Below, one piece after another: positions 56,641-64,000 of a stretch of DNA of 64,000 nt. A model generated the notes under the pieces. The model worked only from the letters and a program-made list of their open reading frames with translations. It searched no databases and had not been told where the DNA came from. Numbering within the stretch: position 1 is the stretch's first letter; each line of letters opens with the position of its first letter. A program made the position numbers and the translations under genes. Source of the stretch: Sternotherus odoratus (lineage: Eukaryota; Chordata; Testudines; Kinosternidae); the NCBI GenBank assembly GCA_032164245.1, contig JAVMKO010000009.1:85168712-85232711 (forward strand), written 5' to 3'.

Positions 56641-57279
56641 GGGGCACGTGAGCAGAAGGGATGGAACCCGGGGCTCCAGCTGCCACCCAGGGACAAGCCC
56701 AAAGCTCAGACTGCAGCAGAGTTGTGCCGGTCTCATCTTTTGTAAAACAAACTCTTCTGAAAGGACGTCAGAGAGTGAGCCACATTGGCTCCAAAATGAT
56801 TCTTCAGGTGGCTTAACCTGGGCTTAGTGAGACAGCCGGGAGAGAGAGTGTGGCTCAGAGTAGCTATCTCAAAAATGCTGGGACTGGGACAGACATTATC
56901 CTCTCCCGCTGCAGAAGAGTTGGCAGCATTCCTCCCTGGCCAGATGCTGTTGACAATTGTCTTTTATGGCCTCTTTTATTTTTAATAGTAATTGATGCAT
57001 TTGGTAAATTACATTAAATCTTCTTCATCCTTCAGCCTGGTGAAGAGTTTAGTTCAGCTTTGACTTTGTCGGAGCAATTCAAAGAGGGCAGCACTTTAAA
57101 CAGCCACTGTTATTTGGGTACCCTCTGTCCCGGCGGAGATACCCAAATATGAGCCTTGGGCCCTGAGGAGCACAAGTTTCAAAAGTAGCCCCTAGCGCCT
57201 CAACGCAGCAATGTGCTTAACTTTACATATGTGAGTAATCCCAGCCCTGCTCTGCCAATCTCCCCCGGAGAGATTTTCA
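56641..57279. other. No gene recognised
   Basis: Mixed sequence without features I can support. Confidence 0.45.
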
Positions 57280-57892
57280 AAGATGTGTCGCCCCATCTCA
57301 CAAAAGATCATTGGAATTGGAAAAGGTTCAGAAAAGGGCCACAAAGATGGCTAGGGGTATGGAACGGCTTCCATATCAGGAGGCAGTAATAAGGCTGGGA
57401 CTGTTCAGTTTGGAAAAGAGAAGACTAAGGGGTGATATGATAAGAGATCTATAAAATCATGACTGCTGTGGAGAAAGTATAAGGAAGTGTTATTTACTCC
57501 TTTTCATAACACAAGAACTAGGGGTCACCAAATGAAATTAATAGGCAGCAGGTTTAAAACAAACAAAAGGAAGTATTTCTTCACAGAATGCACAGTCAAC
57601 CTGTGGAACTCCTTGCCAGAGGATGTTGTGACGGCCACGTCTATAACAGGGTTCAAAAAAGAACTAAATAAATTCATGGAGGACAGGTCCATCAATGGCT
57701 ATTAGCCAGGATGGGCAGGGATGGTGCCCCTAGCCTCTGTTTGCCAGAAGCTGAGAATGGGTGACGGGATGGATCACTTGATGATTCCCTGTTCTGTTCA
57801 TTCCCTCTGGGGCACTTGGCATTGGCCACTGTCAGAAGACAGGATACGGGGCTAGAGGGACCTAGTCTGACCCAGTCTGGCTGTTCTTATGA
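57280..57892 (+). mobile_element. CR1 LINE 3' part
   Basis: TTCTTATG-type CR1, closely parallel to 11540-12139. The 3' UTR runs from 57706 and ends CTGGCTGTTCTTATG at about 57892 with a single terminal unit. Start near 57280 inside ORF2. Confidence 0.9.
57487..57705 (+). pseudogene. CR1 ORF2 extreme C-terminus
   Basis: [20 protein letters not shown], then [18 protein letters not shown] and DRSINGY before TAG, equivalent to 11740-11940. Upstream, codons around 57310-57480 are shifted (LEKVQKRATKMARGMERLP in another frame). Non-functional. Confidence 0.85.
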
Positions 57893-60054
57893 CACAAATG
57901 GGAGTTTGGCATCCAATACCTCTTCCTGAATGGGGACGGAACCACACACACTCTGAAAGCCAACCACATGCTCAAGAACTTCGCCAAATCAGGATCGTAA
58001 TGAATCTGGCCCCAATCCTGCAGTGATTTTCTTGCCCTGGGGGCCGCCCATGCAGCAATCACAGCCTGTGTCACGACGACTAGTGGTGGTGAACACTAGA
58101 AAAAAGGTGTCCAGGTCTTTGTTCTAATTTTAAAAGAAAACAGATCAACTCTGTCTCTGGCACCAGCATGATGCTTTCTGTGAATGTCGTAGCCAGCAGG
58201 TCTGCCCACAGCAATGGTCATTGAAACAGCAAGTACTGCCGAAGATTCATGGAAAGCCAAGCGTGCATTCACCACTACCAGAATTCGCACACAAATCTGA
58301 TTTTAAGCCTTACGCAGCCACCATCCCCTGCTGAGCACAACCATGTGTGCAAAGCCCAGTGCTGCCGCACCCCACCCCTCCCACGGACATAGTACCAATC
58401 ATTCCTTTCCACGACAAGTCTCTCCGGTCTTAACTGCCACCCACGCTTCCAGCTCCCTGCCGGTACAACCGTCGTCTGTGCCAGGCCCCCTTTCTCCCCA
58501 GCACCTACGCTAGGGCACGGCCCTCCTCAGCAAGGGACGGCATTCAAATGAATGCTTCATAGACTGACACAGCTGTGCAGAGACAAGGGTGCGAGTCCTA
58601 TCGTCACCCTAGGGAGAAAGGAGCAGCATCGTGGGGAGTGCCGAGCCCTGGGGGGGCGGACATGCCAGAAGCATTGATTATTAAAGATATCACACTGTGC
58701 GGACGGGTCACCATGCTTCATAAGAAATTGCTTTTCCAATCACTAGAAAAGATCTAATTGTTCAAACTATTTCCCAGGGCCTGGAGCGGCTCCAGATACA
58801 GAACAAATAATTTGTTTTCCACCGTGGAGCAGCTCTGAATGTTAAATACAGCTGAAGCTGCTGCTCTTGCCTGTCAGCTCCTCCAGCCACCACGCTTCAC
58901 AGAACTCGTCTGGCACAGCACGTGTGGCAAGTATTTCCTGGATGCTACTTTCTCAGTGCCACACACGAGATGACGAATCCCAACATGAAGTACCCTGTAC
59001 GCTGTCCCAGCCGGGCTGCTGCTCTGGAGAAACTGCATCTGCCCTTCAAAATCCCCTGTGAGACTTGAAGCCAAACAATTAAGGTGACTGGACCTCTGGA
59101 CAGTTAGAAAATCAGAGAGAAAAGCTGCAGCATGGACAGGACCTAAGAGTTCGAGAGGAAGCCCAGAGGGCGGGATCCAGCCGAAAGCCTGAGTGCAGAC
59201 CGGGGCTGATGGGCGCCGGGGCAGGCAGATGAGGCGGGATGGAAAGTGACTAGGGAGCAGAAGCTCTAAAGTCTGATGGGGACAGGAAAGAGAGGGCTAA
59301 ACTGTGCTCACAGTTACCCGGGTGTGAACATGGAGTAACCCCAACAGAGGAAAGCTCTGCCTGTGCTGGAGTGAGGCCAAGAACCCAGCTGGAGTCAGCA
59401 AAACACTGGACCTTAGCTAGGCTCCCAATGGAGGAGGCTCTAAACCCTCCTGCCTCAGGCATGAATCAACCTCTTACGGAGGGAGTGGGGAAGAAATGCT
59501 CTCTGTGTTCACTGTAGAGCTTCCTCCACCTTCCCTGAAGCATCCAGCACTGGTAGAGACAGATCCTGGCCTGGACGGATCGCTGGGCTGGGTTGCCCTA
59601 GCAGTAATTAAGACTCACAGATCAGCTCCCCTGGGAGCTAAGTATGCTTTAGAGAAGGGCACGTTTATTGCCTATTGTACCGAATGCAACAAAAAGTCAA
59701 GAGGGAAAATATTTTAACCAGTTTTTCCTATTTTAACGGAACCCCTGGGATTTATTTAGCTGCTGGACCTTTCCATAGGGGTGCCCTAGGCAGAAGCTAA
59801 TCCCCAATCTTCTCTAGTTAAGCTAGGCAGAACTCAGTCTTGATTTATTTCTCGTTTTGACAGACAACACTCATGTTGATTTTTAAGCATTTTTTAAAAT
59901 TGTATCTAGTCATGTTTTACGGGAAATTATGAGGGGGGTCAGAGAACAATTATTTAATGACAGTAGACATTGAAATGCAAAGAAATGAAAGTTTTACAGC
60001 CATTAAAACGCAAATTGTCAACATCCCATGTCAAAAATATACAAAGTATATAAT
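57893..60054. other. No gene recognised
   Basis: Mixed sequence with short overlapping frames (at most about 75 codons). Nothing I can name. Confidence 0.45.
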
Positions 60055-60268
60055 GCAGAGCAGGGACTCCCTTAGGGGATCACAAGGTTATTACATGGGG
60101 GGGTCACGAGCTGCCAGCCTCCACCGCAAACCCCACTTTTCCTCCAGTATTTATAATACAGTACTGTTAAATATATTTTAAAGTGTTTTTAATGTATTGG
60201 GGGGGGGCACACTCAGAGGCTTGCTATGTGAAAGGGGTCACCAAGACAAAAGTTTGAGAACTACTGCT
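60055..60268 (-). mobile_element. Non-autonomous hAT fragment
   Basis: The right edge AAAAGTTTGAGAACTACTG is a reversed hAT end (CAGTGGTTCTCAAACTTTT). GGTTATTACATGGGGGGGTC, CGAGCTGCCAGCCTCCACC and GAGGCTTGCTATGTGAAAGG follow a known-looking family order. The left end is degraded (CAGGGACTCCC). Confidence 0.72.
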
Positions 60269-60344
60269 TCTTAGAGTTTGATTGAGGGATCTTAAGAAAA
60301 GTAAGAAAATGTTGAAAGGAGTGGTAGATATGCCGGAGGGTAAG

Positions 60345-60862
60345 ATATGGTCCAGAGTGACCTGGACAAATTGGAGGATTGGACCAAAAGAAATCTGATG
60401 AGGTTCAACAAGGACAAGTGCAGAGTCTTGTACTTAGGCTGGAAGAATCCCATGCACTGCTACAGACTAGTCACTAGGGACCAAATGACTAGGCAGCAGT
60501 TCTGCAAGAAAGGCCCTAGGGGTTACAGTGGAAGAGAAGCTGGATATGAGTCAACAGGGTGCCCTTGTTGCCAAGAGGCTAACGGCATTTTGGGCTGCAA
60601 TAGTAGGAGCATTCCAGCAGATCGAGGGAAGTGATTTTTCCCTTCTACTTGGCACAGGTGAGGCCACATCTGGAGTATTGCATCCCCCCACTACAGCAAG
60701 GATGTGGACAAATTGGAGAGGGTCCAGCAGAGGGCAACAGAAATGATTAGGGGGCTGAGGCACATGACTTATGAGGAGAGGCTGAGGGAATTGGGGTTAG
60801 TCTGCAGAAGAGAAGGGGGGTATTTGATAGCAGCCTTCAACTACCTGAAGGGGGCTTTAACA
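60345..60862 (+). mobile_element. CR1 LINE fragment, truncated at both ends
   Basis: [19 protein letters not shown] and [17 protein letters not shown] are readable at 60356-60471, then frames shift. It runs to GGGGGCTTTAAC, where CR1 continues in other copies (GGATTCTAAAGAGGATGG at 12705), and stops there. Confidence 0.85.
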
Positions 60863-61650
60863 GGGCCACTCTCACAAAACTGAAAACAATTATCAGTTAA
60901 ATCAGCTGGAAGAATGAATTTAATCAAAAAATGTGAATAATTGGGAATCATTTAAGAACACCTCATTAGAGGCCCAAAAAGCCAATAACCCACAACTAAG
61001 GTCAAAGGCTGTGCTTTAACCTGGCTGAGAGGGTAAGTGAAGACAGCTGTAAAAAATAAATATAGAACAAATGGAAGAAAGGGGCATTAATAGTAATGAA
61101 TATAAATCAGAAGTTAGAAATTGCAGGAAATTGATAAGAGAAACCAAGATACACAAGTAGAAATCTATGGCCAGCAGAGTTGAGGACAATAAGAAGGATT
61201 TATTTTTTTTAATATAGTAGAAACAAAAAGAATTCTGACAATAGTATTGGTTCACTACTTGATGGAAGTGGTAGAGAAAAGACAGAAGTAGTCAATAAAT
61301 ATTTTTGTTCTCTGTTTGGGGAAGAAACAGATGATGCAGTTTCATCATATCTTGATAACACTTTTTCTATTCCACTAGTATCTCTGGGGGATATTAATCA
61401 GAAATGACTAATGTTAGACATTTTTAAATCAGCAGGTCCAAATAACTTGCCTCCAAGAGTTTTCAAAGAGCTGTCCAAGGAGCTTTCTGGACTGTAAACA
61501 TGGATTTTCAATAAATCTTGGCAGAGTGCGGAAGCTCCAGCCGGCTGGAAGAAAGCTAATAGGGTGCTTATTTTTAAAAAGAATAATCAGGATGAGCCAG
61601 GTCACTATAGGCCTGTCAGCCTGACATCAGTCCTGGCAAGATAATGGAAG
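60863..61650 (+). mobile_element. CR1 internal fragment (linker and start of RT)
   Basis: Reads through the region before RT: AATCAGCAGGTCCAAATAACT, TCTTGGCAGAGTGCGGAAGC, GTCACTATAGGCCTGTCAGCC and TGACATCAGTCC, the last equivalent to the NYRPVSLTS motif at 10651. It ends at 61650 before motif A. It joins directly to the previous fragment, although in an intact element this region lies upstream of it. Confidence 0.82.
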
Positions 61651-64000
61651 GACTGATACAGGACTCAGTTAATAAAAGATAACCCATGCAAACCCCATGG
61701 ACTGAAATGGGGTTGTATGCATATATATGAGACCAGAATTTGGCTAAATGCCTCTGCTGCTGTTTCTAAGGCACTTTGAGATTCATGGATTGAAGGCGGT
61801 GCAGTGTATGTGTATAATACACTATAAGAGAAGGACTCATACACCTGCCCGCATATTTCTCACACGTCCTGGAAAAGGCATCCCAGAGACCTTCTCTGCA
61901 GCTGGCCTTGTCAGTGTTCTAGCAGAACAGCTCACTCCTGCTCGGCAGACGTTCTGAGATGTGGGTTTGTCTGTTTAAGCCGACAGTCTCTGCTGGCTGA
62001 GGAGCACAAAGGTTAAAGTCTTGCTCTCCTGGCTTTCCCACCGTAAACCGGCCCACTTTTACAGCTGAAATCTCAGAAGTAACAAGGGGCATCCTTAGCT
62101 GAGTGCACCGACTGAATTCACAGTTTCAGTGCAATGTGGCTGATTGTGCAGAATGCCAGATAAGTTGGGCAGCAATTCACAGGCGGCATTTAATAGCAGG
62201 GGGCCCTCAGTATCCATAATGAAGGGACACGGAGAGGAGTAAAGGTGTGCTGTAGCAGTATGATGATAGCCCGGCTCCCTCCATCAAAGCCGCGATTGCC
62301 AGCCAGACTTCACCACTCCCCCCGCGTCACAGCCGAGGAGCAGAACAAGTAGTCCCAGCTCCTTTCATTGGGCAGGGCCTCGCTCTCCGATCTATTTGTC
62401 AGCGCTAGTACACTGCTGGCACGCCTCACTGTTCTACTGCTACCACAGTCATGACAGAGTATCTGCACAATGACTCTGCTCTGGCCTCTGTGTGTACGAC
62501 AGCAACTCTAGCACCAGTTTCAGAGCTCAGCACAGGGTAATTAGTGCCATTAATAATCCACCCTCGTCATTCCATTGTGGGCACAGGATGGGAGCAATCA
62601 TCTCCCCGGGTTTCTGTTTCTGGTCACACGTAACTTAAGCCCTGCAGATCCCAACACCAGGTCTGGCAAGAACTCAGTCATGGTAACGCTTAGTGTAGGG
62701 GTTTTAACTAGTGCGAAGGAGTAAACTAGCAAATATGTTGTTTTGCAATTACTCACAATTCTTTTAAAGAAAACTTCAAAATCTGTATTAATTGAAGCCC
62801 TGCTGGGGCTTATTCACCAGCCCACCAAGCTAAAAAGCATTAATTTGGCACTGGATTACCCACTCCTTCACAAATAATTATCTTGATTATAGCCAGACTG
62901 TGCAAGTAGCCTCATTGGTATACAGAACTTTAAATGATTTCAACTTGTTAATTTCCTGACAAGTGCAATCAAGAGATAATGTAGAGTACAGACATCACTG
63001 AATAAAAAATTCTCACTTCCATCATTAGGAACAAATGTTTTCTCAAAGTCAGAAGAATCAACATAATCTGCCTTTTGATGCCGTGCTAGTGCCTGGGGAA
63101 TAAGTATCTCATCAGGCTCTTTTAGATCTTTAATCTCTTTAATTTAAGGCACTGGCAACTTTCCAAAATGATTTACAGTCCTTTGTATTGCCCCACATCT
63201 TCCCAGGTTTGCCTCTGAAATTTTCTTTCCATGTCTCTAAGGAAATTCAAGGGGTAGATGGGAGCTACAGTACCTGTAAGTGAGGGGCTGAGTTAGTAGC
63301 ATTGTTTAATGGTGAATTGGAAAGCGGAATATTCTAGGACAGAAGTTCTAACAAGCAATGAAAGCTCAGTGCCTCTCTGTCAGATGTGATAGGTTAGGCT
63401 TGAATCTGTCATTTCCTATGAATGCTCTATCACTGAGAAAGAATGCACAATAAGTATTAGTTCTTCTTCTTACCTCTCTTCCTACATGAGACGTTTCACT
63501 TATTTCGCCTGGGTCTATAGGAGTTTGCTTTGTGCCATCTGGTAACCTTATCTGCATGTACAGAAGAATCACAGAGTATCCACGTCCATTTCCTCAACAA
63601 ATCATTTCATGTTTATTGTCAGAAAGAGAATATTTCCATGGCGTGGAAGAAATCCAGACACCAGGTCCCAGCCCATTTGGCCTCCCAGGCAGTAATCCAC
63701 ACAGCTGACAGCTAAAACTTTCATTCACCTTCCATCTATTTCCAGGTCATTTCTACCCAACGAGCAATTCACAATGGACTTTAGTGCACTGTGATCTAGT
63801 CGGCCTTTTCGGCCCATATGATACAAACACATGGAGCGCGAGGCTACAAGGCTAGCTCAATCTTCAACCCTCTCTTCAAAAATTGCAGCTACCGGTTTCC
63901 CTTTGTAAAATGCTTGGGTCACTACAGTTTTTCCTGTTAAATTGAATAGCCAGGGCCCTACCGAATTCAGGACCATGAAAAGCACATCACAGACCATGAC
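61651..64000. other. No gene recognised; AT-rich 62700-63010
   Basis: 62700-63010 is AT-rich with many TTAAT and AATTA words and no repeat character, so could be a conserved non-coding element. Elsewhere only short frames. The window ends without a feature. Confidence 0.45.

Overview
The window looks like vertebrate nuclear DNA, most likely from a turtle. The evidence is the repeat content. It has CR1 LINEs of two 3'-end types, one ending in TTCTTATG repeats as in turtle CR1 and one ending in the ATTCTATG-type repeat. It also has a tRNA-derived SINE of the kind known from tortoises, Penelope-like fragments, hAT and Harbinger-like DNA transposons, a Ty3/Gypsy relic and several solo LTRs. There is no operon structure, no dense coding and no rRNA or tRNA gene. 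I found no convincing host protein-coding exon, so I read the window as intergenic or intronic DNA. The species call rests on remembered repeat families and not on a database search.

Layout: 1-9.5 kb is mostly unannotated AT-rich to mixed DNA with a MITE-like element and one CR1-tailed SINE. 9.5-13.0 kb is a nested block: an endogenous-retrovirus-like LTR on the minus strand, then two CR1 LINEs head to tail on the plus strand. The first CR1 keeps nearly the whole C-terminal half of its ORF2. 14.4-19.0 kb holds a Harbinger-like MITE, a well-bounded 690-bp solo LTR, CR1 3' ends, a Penelope-like fragment and a 1.2-kb TIR element with a C-rich minisatellite inside. 25.1-26.75 kb is a minus-strand Ty3/Gypsy relic (LTR, primer-binding site, protease, integrase, but no reverse transcriptase), interrupted by a Penelope-like fragment. 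28.3-30.0 kb is a GC-rich patch followed by an internal CR1 fragment.

31.8-35.4 kb holds a 643-bp non-autonomous hAT with a perfect 8-bp target duplication and a 1.6-kb fold-back hAT that carries transposase code in both arms. 37-39 kb has a short-motif repeat and a MIR-like SINE. At 41.2-41.8 kb is a second, inverted copy of the 31.8-kb hAT family. At 43.2-43.8 kb a 592-bp solo LTR interrupts GC-rich DNA. 45.6-49.2 kb holds SINE, LTR and CR1 copies. 52.4-57.9 kb holds a tRNA-SINE, a MITE, another Penelope-like copy and a CR1 tail. 60.0-61.7 kb has a hAT fragment and two CR1 fragments. The rest is unique-looking DNA with a few AT-rich stretches that could be conserved non-coding elements.

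Nothing here works together as a pathway; the genes are relics of selfish elements. The observation I rate most interesting is that four Penelope-like fragments of two subfamilies share the same small structured motif, CTGANGA + A + hairpin + GAAA. It resembles the catalytic core of a hammerhead ribozyme. Two of these copies also carry nearby inverted arms.
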